From Candidatus Atribacteria bacterium 4572_76 (GTDB lineage Bacteria; Atribacterota; Phoenicimicrobiia; Phoenicimicrobiales; Phoenicimicrobiaceae), in the NCBI GenBank assembly GCA_002084865.1, contig NBMG01000001.1:1-22771 (forward strand): a DNA stretch of 22,771 nt, read 5' to 3'. The notes beneath the pieces were generated by a model that saw nothing but the letters and a program-made list of their open reading frames with translations, searched no databases and was not told where the DNA came from. Each line of letters opens with the position of its first letter. Positions within the stretch are counted from its first letter, which is position 1. A program made the position numbers and the translations under genes. Below, piece after piece: positions 1-7,617 of the stretch.

Positions 1-141
1 TGCCAGTTTATATAGAAAATCCTTGATGAATGGGTAAAGACCACACAATTACCTAAAAAAGTAAAATTAGATGAATATATTGTTGTGCCTAATCATTTTC
101 ATGGTATTATTACATTAGAGGATAAGAGTAATAAAGATTAG
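1..141 (+). pseudogene. Remnant of a REP-associated tyrosine transposase (Y1/HUH family)
   Basis: The frame ending with the TAG at 139-141 reads ...VKLDEYIVVPNHFHGIITLED..., which contains the HUH histidine pair (HFH) in the PNHFHGI context typical of REP-associated (RAYT/TnpA_REP) transposases. The frame has an in-frame TAG at 13-15 and stops about 12 residues after the HUH motif, so the downstream helix with the catalytic tyrosine is absent. Both points indicate a decayed fragment. The 5' part lies outside the window, so an upstream portion may exist. It is relevant because several REP-like palindromes occur later in the window. Confidence 0.6.
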
Positions 142-199
142 ATGGCACACCGTGGTGAATCACCAGAGAAAAATTAAAATAAAAATAAGAGTGGATAAA

Positions 200-1108
200 A
201 TGAAAACTTCAATGATATTTTTTTTGATAATGATTTTAGCTATCAGTTTATTCGGAGTAAATATTACTTTGGCTGATAATGATGAATTGACTGAGCTTGA
301 GGTTCAGCAAATGAAGATATTAAGGCTTTCTAAAGTAGTAGAAGAACAGCCTTCAAATACTAAGTTAAAAGAAGACATAAAAAACTATAAGGCAGGATTA
401 GAATTATATCAACAGGGTGATTACCAGCAAGCCATTTCCGAATTGTTAAAGATAAAATATTCCACCTTGAATTTACCCCTTTATATTAAGTCTCAATATA
501 TATTGGGAGATTGTTATAGAAAAATTGAAGATTGGGATAGAGCGATAGAAGTGTATAAAAATTTAGTGATAGATGACCCAATTTTGACTGATTATTCTCT
601 CTTTCATCTGGCTGAAATCTATAGACTTAAAGGTGAATATCGTGAATCTACAGCCGTTTACCAGCAGATAATAGAAAATTTCCCTCAAAGTCTGATTATT
701 CCAGAGACCAATTACCAGACAGCCCAAAATTATCGCGAATTAAATGATATAGCCTCTGCGGTAATTTATTATAAAAATATTTTGGAAGATTCCAAAGACA
801 ACCAGCTTAAAGCAAAGGTGCTACTAGAGCTTTCTGAGATATACTGGCAAGGAAAAAAATATATCGACTCTCTTAACTGTTTATATGAAATATTAAATGA
901 AGAATATAGACTTAAAAGAAATTCAGAACCGGAAGAATTGTTGATTGGGTATTTTTATAAGATTCAAGAAGATTTGAAAGATATACAGATTCCTTACCAC
1001 ATATTGGTAAAATGCGCAGATATTTTCTTTAAATATCGCCAGTATAATCTGGCTGAAGATTTATATAGGGAAGTTCACAAAATTTCCTCCCGGCGAAATT
1101 ACTATTAA
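200..1108 (+). CDS. slt: N-terminal TPR part of a frameshifted Slt-type lytic transglycosylase
   Basis: I prefer ATG 200 over the upstream in-frame GTG at 152 because it starts directly with a signal peptide (MKTSMIFFLIMILAISLFG, cleavage likely near ITLA|DN). The rest is a run of TPR-like helical hairpins with repeated patterns such as YQQGDYQQAISELL, IEDWDRAIEVYKNL and YRQYNLAEDLYREV, the superhelical domain that precedes the catalytic domain in Slt70-type enzymes. The frame ends in an unrelated tail, SSRRNYY. Removing one A from the AAAA run at 1079-1082 continues it as EVHKFPPGEITIKANYLGG into the next ORF, giving one 729-residue protein, a normal size for an Slt70-like enzyme. The open reading frame is therefore the front half of a broken gene, or of a gene with a base error. 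Confidence 0.8.
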   Translation: MKTSMIFFLIMILAISLFGVNITLADNDELTELEVQQMKILRLSKVVEEQPSNTKLKEDIKNYKAGLELYQQGDYQQAISELLKIKYSTLNLPLYIKSQYILGDCYRKIEDWDRAIEVYKNLVIDDPILTDYSLFHLAEIYRLKGEYRESTAVYQQIIENFPQSLIIPETNYQTAQNYRELNDIASAVIYYKNILEDSKDNQLKAKVLLELSEIYWQGKKYIDSLNCLYEILNEEYRLKRNSEPEELLIGYFYKIQEDLKDIQIPYHILVKCADIFFKYRQYNLAEDLYREVHKISSRRNYY

Positions 1109-1133
1109 AGCAAACTATCTTGGGGGTAATTCT

Positions 1134-2390
1134 TTGCGATCTTCAGGAGAACGTTATCTGGCAATAGATAAATACAAAAAAATTATCAAACAATATCCCG
1201 AAAGCTATTATGCCCGACAATCTTATCTGCGTCTGGCAGAATCTTATTTTCAATTAAAGGAAAAAGAAAAGGGAATTTCCCTATGGAGAGAATTAATCAA
1301 CAAATATCCTAACAGTTATGAATCGATGACTTCTCTATGGAATTTAGCCAGATATTACACTAATAAAAATTCTTACTCCGAGTCATTAGATTACTATCGA
1401 GAATTATCAGAAAGATTTTCTCAAAGCAGATTGGGAGATGACGCCCTGTACTGGAAGGGAAAGATTTTAGAGAATATAGGGTCAGATGAGGAAGCAAAAA
1501 TTGTCTATGAAAAACTTGTTCGGGAATACCCCTTGAGTTACTATGCGGAAAGAATTATAGAACAGAGAAGTGATATTAGTTTTACTTGGCCGATTTCTCT
1601 CTCCAGGAAAGAAGATTTTATAAATTTAGAGGAATTTTTAAAAAAATATGATAAAATAAGGGAAAAAGATCAGCTGGCGCTACTTAAGGCAGAATTGTTT
1701 GAAGAGATTAGTTTTTACAAAGAATCAATAGTTGAATTAAAGGGAGCCTTAAATCATAATTTCGGGAATATCTTTTTACTATTCAAGCTAAGTGATGTTT
1801 TTAAAAAGAATGAGGATTATTACGATTCTTTAAATTATACGGAGATAATTTTTAATTATTTTAAAGATAATCATCAATTGGAGGATTTACCACTGGAATT
1901 ATGGCAAAGTTTTTATCCTCTTTATTATGAGGATGTGATTAGAGAGCGTGCTTTGGAATACGAAATTGATCCCTTACTTGTTCTGGCGACGATAAGAGAG
2001 GAGAGCAGATTCAACTCATGGAATGAATCTGTTGCCGGAGCCAGGGGATTGATGCAGATAATTTTTTCGACCGGGGAATGGATTGCCCAGAAGTTAAATC
2101 TGGAAGATTTTAATGATGATATGCTCTTTGACCCTGAGATTAATATTGATTTGGGCTGCTGGTATATTAATTACTTAAAAGAAAGATTTTTAAATGACCC
2201 TATTTTGATAATTTCGGGTTATAATGCCGGTCCGGGCACAACCAGTAAGTGGTTAAAGGAATATGATAGATCTGACCTGGATAATTTTGTAGAAAATATT
2301 CCTTATTCTGAGACCAGAGAGCATATAAAAAAAGTAATGAAATCTTATCAGATGTATAAAAGATTAGCACGGGTTTTAAGCGAAGAGTAG
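1134..2390 (+). CDS. slt: Soluble lytic transglycosylase, TPR and catalytic SLT domain (C-terminal part)
   Basis: This part cleaves the MurNAc-GlcNAc bond of peptidoglycan to leave 1,6-anhydro ends, acting in the periplasm when joined to its signal peptide. Residues about 1-250 (numbered from TTG 1134) continue the TPR repeats (SGERYLAIDKYKKIIKQYP, KGISLWRELINKYP). The catalytic domain spans about 265-410: catalytic Glu290 in the ESR motif, GARGLMQI at 302-309, SGYNAGPG at 361-368 and ENIPYSETR at 387-395. The reading frame is open upstream of TTG 1134 to at least 1080 and matches the end of the preceding ORF, so TTG 1134 is probably not the natural start. It could serve for reinitiation, since a GGGGG stretch lies about 8 nt upstream. 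Without the N-terminal half the product would lack an export signal. Confidence 0.88.
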   Translation: MRSSGERYLAIDKYKKIIKQYPESYYARQSYLRLAESYFQLKEKEKGISLWRELINKYPNSYESMTSLWNLARYYTNKNSYSESLDYYRELSERFSQSRLGDDALYWKGKILENIGSDEEAKIVYEKLVREYPLSYYAERIIEQRSDISFTWPISLSRKEDFINLEEFLKKYDKIREKDQLALLKAELFEEISFYKESIVELKGALNHNFGNIFLLFKLSDVFKKNEDYYDSLNYTEIIFNYFKDNHQLEDLPLELWQSFYPLYYEDVIRERALEYEIDPLLVLATIREESRFNSWNESVAGARGLMQIIFSTGEWIAQKLNLEDFNDDMLFDPEINIDLGCWYINYLKERFLNDPILIISGYNAGPGTTSKWLKEYDRSDLDNFVENIPYSETREHIKKVMKSYQMYKRLARVLSEE

Positions 2391-2415
2391 ATGGAATGGT
2401 ATTACCGGATTAAAA

Positions 2416-2447
2416 AAGGAGGGGGAAAAGTTCGATACGGCGAACTT
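2416..2447 (+). promoter_or_regulatory. Strong Shine-Dalgarno followed by a spacer hairpin
   Basis: AAGGAGGGGG (2416-2425) lies about 30 nt before the only possible ATG (2456; a stop codon directly precedes it in frame). Between them is a perfect 7-bp hairpin, AAGTTCG-ATACGG-CGAACTT (2428-2447). Folding the hairpin brings the SD to about 10 nt from the ATG. Loop-out spacers of this kind are known (the classic case is phage T4 gene 38), so the hairpin may be needed for efficient initiation. This is an inference from the sequence. Confidence 0.5.
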
Positions 2448-2455
2448 GAGAATAA

Positions 2456-2788
2456 ATGACCAGTAAAGTAAAAGCTCAGCTTTTTTGTCTTCATTGCAAC
2501 AAAGAAACCAATCACACCATTACCTATAAAGGTGAATATTTGGAAGACATTAAGTGTAATGTTTGCGGAAACGAAATCAGAATTAACCGGGAAAAATTAT
2601 TGGAAACCTACACTGCAGATTTCATAGACAGGGTGCTAACCAAACCCCATCGAATAACTGAGGAGATAAAAAAGGATCTATCTCATTTTTTAAAATCTAT
2701 GCCCATCAGAATTTTAACTAAGCCTTATCGGGTTGCTCAGGAGATAGGAGATATGCTGCATAAAGAAAAGGATAAAAGCGAAAAGTGA
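2456..2788 (+). CDS. Small zinc-ribbon protein with an internally repeated helix (bh-like)
   Basis: The 110-residue product begins with a four-cysteine zinc ribbon, CLHC (11-14) and CNVC (34-37), with HxxC-like surroundings. It is followed by two related helical segments, RVLTKPHRITEEIKKDL and RILTKPYRVAQEIGDML, which look like an internal duplication. It has no signal peptide and is probably cytosolic. It resembles the short proteins annotated 'bh protein' in some anaerobes, for which no function is known to me. A role in binding nucleic acid or protein through the ribbon is only a guess. The start is fixed at ATG 2456 because the codon before it is TAA; a hairpin separates it from the SD. 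Confidence 0.75.
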   Translation: MTSKVKAQLFCLHCNKETNHTITYKGEYLEDIKCNVCGNEIRINREKLLETYTADFIDRVLTKPHRITEEIKKDLSHFLKSMPIRILTKPYRVAQEIGDMLHKEKDKSEK

Positions 2789-2800
2789 AAAATTAATTTC

Positions 2801-2839
2801 CCAATTGACCAATTTCCTAATTCACCAATTATTCAATCG
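2801..2839. repeat. Intergenic CCAATT-word repeat, family W copy 1
   Basis: CCAATT-type words recur about every 9-10 bases (CCAATTGACCAATTTCC, then TAATTCACCAATTATTCAA). The block starts 12 nt after the zinc-ribbon stop codon. Similar blocks follow folD, the OsmC gene and tadA. Confidence 0.6.
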
Positions 2840-2850
2840 ATATAAAAAAA

Positions 2851-2882
2851 TTGACAAAATCATCAAAAAACAATAATATAAT
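2851..2882 (+). promoter_or_regulatory. Probable sigma-70 promoter for the HTH gene
   Basis: TTGACA at 2851-2856 is a perfect -35. Candidate -10 boxes are TAATAT (2874-2879, 17-nt spacer) and TATAAT (2877-2882, 20-nt spacer). It lies 38-70 nt upstream of the HTH gene start. Confidence 0.65.
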
Positions 2883-2919
2883 ATAAAGAAATCAGCATAA
2901 ACCAAGGGAGGTTTATGAG

Positions 2920-3099
2920 ATGGAAGAATATTTAACCGCAAAACAGGTAGCGAAATATTTGCAAGTAAAGCCCCTTACCGTTTATCAATGGGCAAGAACT
3001 AATAAAATTCCGGCGGTTAAAATTGGAAGAATCTGGCGTTTCAAAAAGAATATTATCGATAATTTTTTAGAAAAAAAGCCCAAGAAAAAGAAAAAGTAG
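2920..3099 (+). CDS. Excisionase-family helix-turn-helix DNA-binding protein, 59 aa
   Basis: A MerR-like winged HTH (HTH_17/excisionase fold) fills the whole protein: LTAKQVAKYLQVKPLTVYQW is the helix-turn-helix and KIPAVKIGRIWRFKK the wing. A lysine-rich tail (KKPKKKKK) follows. The start at ATG 2920 has GGGAGG 8 nt upstream (2906-2911); the earlier ATG at 2915 gives only a few codons. Such proteins occur both as phage excisionases and as small chromosomal regulators. No integrase or att site is nearby, so a chromosomal regulator is more likely. It has its own promoter. Confidence 0.88.
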   Translation: MEEYLTAKQVAKYLQVKPLTVYQWARTNKIPAVKIGRIWRFKKNIIDNFLEKKPKKKKK

Positions 3100-3184
3100 C
3101 TGCTTAGCTGCCTGAGGAAACTTCTTAATTGTTTATTTTTACCTCATTTTCGGTTATTAATTCCTAAATAGAGGAGAATAGAGG

Positions 3185-4645
3185 ATGTATTTAGCTCAAA
3201 AACATAATAGAGATAAGAAAAGATTTATCACTCTAATAACCCTGCTTTTATTATTTATCTTTTCTATTCCTTTTTACTCTTTTGCTGATAACAATGTTGA
3301 ATTTATTACTCATAAAGTAATTAAGGGTGATACCCTATGGAGCATCTCCAAACAATACAATATATCCTTGGAGCTAATCTTAGCTTTTAATAATATTAGA
3401 AATAAAGATAGTTTATCTATCGGTCAGATAATTAAAATCCCTCAAGATAACCTCTCTGCCGCTAATCATACTTCGCATATCGTAAAAAAAGGAGAGACTT
3501 TATGGACAATTGCCCGGCAATACAATCTTACTATGGATTCAATCCTTACTACCAACAACATTACTAATCCAGAATTAATTTCTATTGGACAGCAGATAAA
3601 GATCCCCTCTTATAAAGATGTTACCGCTACCCCTGAGAAAAACGTTACTAATCAGCCAGTTATTAATGAAAATAATAGTAATAACAATATCAATCCACCC
3701 AAAAATGCTGAACCGATTATTTATACGGTTAAAGCAGGAGATAATCTATGGAATATTTCTCGAAAATATGGAGTTTCAGTGGAAGTTATTATTAGTGTTA
3801 ATAATCTCAAGGAGAAAGATCTCTTATCACTTGGCCAAAAATTAGAAATCCCCGCAATAGGAGGAGGAATATCTAAATCTAATCAGAAACAGGAACCAAC
3901 TATTGTAACTTATACGGTGGTAAAAGGAGATACCTTGTGGAGCATATCTCGGAGATATGATGTAAATATGAGCACCATCATCTCTGCCAATAATTTAAAA
4001 GAAATATCCCGACTGTCTATCGGTCAAAAATTGAAGTTGCCCATAACTAATATGGATATTGCCAAAGCAGAAGGATATGATCAGGAAGCGGCAGCTGAGG
4101 AAATAATTTATTATGTAAAAAAAGGAGAAAGCCTTTGGAGTATTTCGCGCGAATATAATGTAAAGTTAGAATCCATTATAGCAGCGAATAATATTAAAGA
4201 TGCTTCCAGAATCTCTGCAGGACAGCAATTGAGAATTCCTAATGTACCCGGGGCCCGTAGTAATATATGCAATTTTATCTGGCCGGTAAGAGGAAGGATT
4301 ACTTCTCCTTATGGAATGAGAGTTATAAGCGGAAGAAAAGATTTTCATGCCGGCATAGACATTGGCGGCCCTACCGGAACTACTATAGTAGCTGCTGAGA
4401 GTGGCCGGGTAAGCTATGCTGGTTATATGCGAGGGTATGGTAATGTGATTATCTTGAGCCATGATGGGGGATATTCTACTGTATACGGCCATAACTCGGT
4501 AAATTTAGTGAGGAAGGGTCAGTATGTAAAAAGAGGTAGCATAATTGCAAAATTAGGGAGCACTGGAAATGCCACCGGTCCCCACCTCCATTTTGAAATA
4601 AGGGCAAGTGGCAAGCCGGTTAACCCTCTATCATATTTAAAATAA
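3185..4645 (+). CDS. Exported peptidoglycan endopeptidase: five LysM repeats and an M23 domain
   Basis: The 486-residue protein has an N-terminal signal or anchor helix (about 13-34: RFITLITLLLLFIFSIPFYS). Five LysM repeats follow at about 43-86, 98-141, 179-223, 243-286 and 308-352, each with the (K)GDTLWSISR...Y core and an IGQ.(L/I).IP end. They bind glycan N-acetylglucosamine. The C-terminal M23 (LytM) domain at about 365-484 has the complete zinc and catalytic set: H388 and D392 (FHAGIDIG), H435 (YGH) and H467/H469 (HLH), so it should be an active D,D-endopeptidase rather than a degenerate EnvC/NlpD-type activator. The asparagine-rich linker at 153-176 separates LysM2 and LysM3. The SD AGAGGAG is about 8 nt before the ATG. 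With the neighbouring Slt it suggests a wall-remodelling locus. Confidence 0.95.
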   Translation: MYLAQKHNRDKKRFITLITLLLLFIFSIPFYSFADNNVEFITHKVIKGDTLWSISKQYNISLELILAFNNIRNKDSLSIGQIIKIPQDNLSAANHTSHIVKKGETLWTIARQYNLTMDSILTTNNITNPELISIGQQIKIPSYKDVTATPEKNVTNQPVINENNSNNNINPPKNAEPIIYTVKAGDNLWNISRKYGVSVEVIISVNNLKEKDLLSLGQKLEIPAIGGGISKSNQKQEPTIVTYTVVKGDTLWSISRRYDVNMSTIISANNLKEISRLSIGQKLKLPITNMDIAKAEGYDQEAAAEEIIYYVKKGESLWSISREYNVKLESIIAANNIKDASRISAGQQLRIPNVPGARSNICNFIWPVRGRITSPYGMRVISGRKDFHAGIDIGGPTGTTIVAAESGRVSYAGYMRGYGNVIILSHDGGYSTVYGHNSVNLVRKGQYVKRGSIIAKLGSTGNATGPHLHFEIRASGKPVNPLSYLK

Positions 4646-4793
4646 GCAAATTATTTTTTAAGACATTAGTTTATGTTAAATTGAAATTGAATTCGCAGCC
4701 ATAAAACAATAAAAAAAAGAAAGGAGGAAAATTATTTATAGAATAAATTGAGTGTTTTAGTTAAAAAGTATTAGATTAGAAAGGAGAATAAAT

Positions 4794-6428
4794 ATGAAAA
4801 GTAAATTATTTTTAGTTTTATTGTTAACAGTAGGATTAGTATTTAGTCTAGTCAGCGCAGCTTCTGCAGAAAATATTCTGGTATTTGGTAGCAGTGGAGA
4901 TGCTTCCAGATTAGATCCCGGAGATGTAACCGATGGAGAATCCATCCAAAGGATGGATAATATCTTCGAAGGGTTGGTTGAATATGAGGCAGGTTCCGTA
5001 TTAATAAAACCTTGTTTGGCTACTTCCTGGGAAGCATCAGCAGATGGGACAGAGATTGTATTTAACCTGAGAAAAGGGGTTAAATTCCATGATGGTACAG
5101 ACTTTAATGCCGATGCAGTAGTCTTTTCTTTTGCCCGCCAATATGATTCCAACCATCCTTATAATCAATATGGTGAATGGGCTTACTGGGGATATATGTT
5201 CGGCGATGTAGATAAGATGGAGAAGATCGATGACTATACTGTAAAATTAGTCTTAAAAAGACCGAATGCCTCTATAATGACCAGTCTTGCTATGTTCACG
5301 GTTAATATCGTAAGTCCAACCAATGCCGAAAAATATAAAGAAGATGCCTTTAAACATCCCTGTGGTACCGGTCCTTTTAAATTTGTCGAATGGGTAAAAG
5401 ATGACCATATTACCTTAGAAGCAAATGAAAATTATTGGAGGGAAAGAGCCAAGCTGGATAAATTAATCTTCAAAGTAATACCTGACCCTTCAGCAAGGCT
5501 TATGGCTTTAGAAGTAGGCGAAGTTCAGGGAATAGAATATCCCAATCCTGCTGACTTTGAGAGAATAAAGGCTAACAAAGATTTAGTACTTATGAGTCAA
5601 CCAGGGATGAACATCGGATATATGGCCATGAATACCGGATACGGATATATTGATGAAAATAAAAATGGAGTGCGCGATCTTGATTCAGAACCTCTGGTTA
5701 AAACCCCGGGATATTTTGAACCCCTTACCAAGAAAAAAGTAAGACAAGCAATTAATATGGCTATTGATAAGCAATCGATAGTGGATAATATTTACATGGG
5801 AACAGCAATTAAGGCTAAAAATGGGATGCCTCCCTTTATGCTAGGCTATAATGATGAAATAGAAGATTATCCTTATGATCCTGCGAAAGCCAAACAATTA
5901 TTAACCGAAGCAGGATATCCTGATGGCTTTGAAGTCACTTTATATGTAATGCCTGTATCCAGACCGTATATGTTCGATCCTCCCAAGATTGGGGAAGCGA
6001 TTCAAAGTTATTTAGCTGCCGTAGGCATAACCGTAAAATTCTACCAGGTTGATTGGGGAACTTATCTCCAGGAAACTGAAGCCGGAAATCACCAAATGTG
6101 TCTATTAGGGTGGACCGGTGATAACGGAGACCCGGATAATTTTATGAATGTGTTATACGGAGCTAATGCTTGTTCTATTGGTGCAGCCGGAAACTATGCT
6201 TTCTATACCAATAATACAGTTCAGGAATTGCTTTCCGCAGCTTTAGCTACTTATGATGAAGAAAAGAGAGCAACATACTATAAGAAAGCTCAGGAGATGA
6301 TTCATGAAGATGCCGGTTGGGTTTATTTAGCCCACTCAACCCAGAATATAGTCTTTAGAACAAACGTAAAGGGTTATGTCCTTAATCCTACTTCCAGAAA
6401 ATTCTTCTACCCGGTGTGGATTGAATAG
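4794..6428 (+). CDS. dppA: Periplasmic solute-binding protein, family 5 (DppA/OppA type)
   Basis: The 544-residue protein starts with a signal peptide, likely cleaved at ASA|EN (residue 26) with no lipobox cysteine, which suggests a free periplasmic protein. The mature region has the SBP_bac_5 pattern: LDPGDVTDGESIQRMDNIFEGL, FNLRKGVKFHDGT, GTGPFKFVEW, KKKVRQAINMAIDK and the PYDPAKAKQLLTEAGYPDGF lobe, ending FYPVWIE. It should deliver peptides or a related substrate to the permease encoded next; the exact ligand cannot be read from sequence. Between MNT (280) and KKKVRQAI an insertion of about 25 residues carries a calcium-loop-like stretch (D287-E299). The SD AAAGGAG is well placed. The gene is followed by two hairpins, and the transporter genes have their own promoter. 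Confidence 0.93.
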   Translation: MKSKLFLVLLLTVGLVFSLVSAASAENILVFGSSGDASRLDPGDVTDGESIQRMDNIFEGLVEYEAGSVLIKPCLATSWEASADGTEIVFNLRKGVKFHDGTDFNADAVVFSFARQYDSNHPYNQYGEWAYWGYMFGDVDKMEKIDDYTVKLVLKRPNASIMTSLAMFTVNIVSPTNAEKYKEDAFKHPCGTGPFKFVEWVKDDHITLEANENYWRERAKLDKLIFKVIPDPSARLMALEVGEVQGIEYPNPADFERIKANKDLVLMSQPGMNIGYMAMNTGYGYIDENKNGVRDLDSEPLVKTPGYFEPLTKKKVRQAINMAIDKQSIVDNIYMGTAIKAKNGMPPFMLGYNDEIEDYPYDPAKAKQLLTEAGYPDGFEVTLYVMPVSRPYMFDPPKIGEAIQSYLAAVGITVKFYQVDWGTYLQETEAGNHQMCLLGWTGDNGDPDNFMNVLYGANACSIGAAGNYAFYTNNTVQELLSAALATYDEEKRATYYKKAQEMIHEDAGWVYLAHSTQNIVFRTNVKGYVLNPTSRKFFYPVWIE

Positions 6429-6460
6429 AAGAAATTCTCTTGGTTTGAATTTTAGTAAAA

Positions 6461-6489
6461 GGGAAGGGGAGACTGAGTCACCCCTTCCC
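6461..6489 (+). terminator. GC-rich hairpin downstream of the solute-binding protein gene
   Basis: GGGAAGGGG (6461-6469) pairs with CCCCTTCCC (6481-6489), and the loop itself contains GAC-TGA-GTC, so the arms extend after one A-A mismatch. No U-run follows directly. It may stabilise the mRNA 3' end or act together with the terminator 15 nt downstream. Confidence 0.55.
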
Positions 6490-6504
6490 CGAATAAAAAA
6501 TAAT

Positions 6505-6528
6505 GTGCCTAAAAAGGCACTTTTTTTT
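6505..6528 (+). terminator. Rho-independent terminator between binding protein and permease genes
   Basis: Stem GTGCCT/AGGCAC with an AAAA loop, directly followed by eight T residues (6521-6528). It should end most transcripts of the binding-protein gene, giving it a different level from the membrane components. Confidence 0.85.
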
Positions 6529-6539
6529 CATTTTTCCTG

Positions 6540-6567
6540 TTGCATTATAATGATTAAAAAGTATAAT
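6540..6567 (+). promoter_or_regulatory. Probable promoter of the permease-ATPase operon
   Basis: TTGCAT (6540-6545), a 16-nt spacer and a perfect TATAAT (6562-6567), just after the terminator and about 38 nt before the dppB start. Confidence 0.65.
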
Positions 6568-6605
6568 AATATAAGTATAATTTGTAGAAAGATAGGAACT
6601 AATTG

Positions 6606-7610
6606 ATGAAGTGGTATATTACCAAAAGATTATTAATGTTAATTCCAGTACTATTAGGAGTCTCTATCCTTGCCTTTTCTTTAATTCGTTTAGCCCCTGG
6701 TGACCCGGCAGTAACTATAGCCGGAGAACATGCCTCTCCTCAGGTTATTAATTCCATCAGAGAAAAATACGGATTAGATAAACCCCTCACTACTCAATAT
6801 TGGATCTGGCTTAAACAAGTATTGCGTGGAGATTTGGGACGTTCTATAGTTTCGAATGAATATGTCGCTAAAGAGATATTGGAAAGATTTCCTAATACAA
6901 TTGAGCTTACCCTGGTTTCTATGATTTTTGCTATAACTATCGGTTGTATTGCCGGAATTATTTCTGCCTCACGGCAGTATTCGGTTTTTGATTACAGTTT
7001 TATGGGACTCGCTATCTTCGGGGTGTCGATGCCCGTTTTCTGGTTAGGGATTATGCTGATGATGATTTTTGGAGTATATTTGAGGTGGCTGCCTATCAGT
7101 GGTCGGATAAGTATGATGATTTCTTTCCAGCGTATTACCGGTTTTTATCTGTTGGACAGTCTTATTACCGGCAATTTTGCAGCTTTTATAAGCTCACTTC
7201 GTTATTTAATCTTACCTTCTGTTGCTCTGTCTACTATACCCATGGCTACTATTGCCCGAGTAACCAGGTCGAGTATGTTAGAAGTATTAAGACAGGATTT
7301 TATCAGGACAGAGAGGGCTAAAGGATTACCAGAAAGAATGGTAATCTATAAACATGCGGTAAGGAATGCCATGATTCCGGTAATTACCGTAATCGGATTA
7401 AATTTTGGATTGCTACTTGCTGGGGCTATTTTGACTGAAACTGTCTTTTCCTGGCCGGGAATCGGAAGGTATGTGGTAAACGCAGTAAATATGAGAGATT
7501 ATCCTGTGGTACAGGGATGTGTATTGTTTTTTGCTTCAATGTTTGTCATTGTGAATCTATTGACTGATATTGTTTATGTTTATATTGACCCAAGAATTCA
7601 TTACGGATAG
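6606..7610 (+). CDS. dppB: Peptide-type ABC transporter permease, DppB family
   Basis: This is the first of two inner-membrane permease subunits. It starts YITKRLLMLIPVLLGVSILAFSLIRLAPGDPA, the conserved DppB N-terminal helix and periplasmic start, and ends TDIVYVYIDPRIHYG. About six membrane helices are visible. The EAA loop that docks the ATPases is RTERAKGLPERMVIYKHAVRNAMIP, about 240-265. I chose ATG 6606 over TTG 6603: AGGA (6594-6597) is then 8 nt upstream. The next gene begins 7 nt after this stop codon, so the two are translationally close. Confidence 0.95.
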   Translation: MKWYITKRLLMLIPVLLGVSILAFSLIRLAPGDPAVTIAGEHASPQVINSIREKYGLDKPLTTQYWIWLKQVLRGDLGRSIVSNEYVAKEILERFPNTIELTLVSMIFAITIGCIAGIISASRQYSVFDYSFMGLAIFGVSMPVFWLGIMLMMIFGVYLRWLPISGRISMMISFQRITGFYLLDSLITGNFAAFISSLRYLILPSVALSTIPMATIARVTRSSMLEVLRQDFIRTERAKGLPERMVIYKHAVRNAMIPVITVIGLNFGLLLAGAILTETVFSWPGIGRYVVNAVNMRDYPVVQGCVLFFASMFVIVNLLTDIVYVYIDPRIHYG

Positions 7611-7617
7611 GAAAAAA

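Noticed and set aside
1075..1090. Programmed ribosomal frameshift in slt
   Set aside because: The AAAA run is short, there is no slippery heptamer with a downstream stem or internal SD, and Slt enzymes are not known to use recoding; an indel is simpler.
2920..3099. Phage excisionase
   Set aside because: The HTH fold fits, but there is no integrase, phage gene or att-like repeat nearby; such small HTH proteins are common chromosomal genes.
4757..5152. Minus-strand ORF opposite the solute-binding protein gene
   Set aside because: Shadow of the signal-peptide and N-terminal coding region; no SD and a composition unlike a protein.
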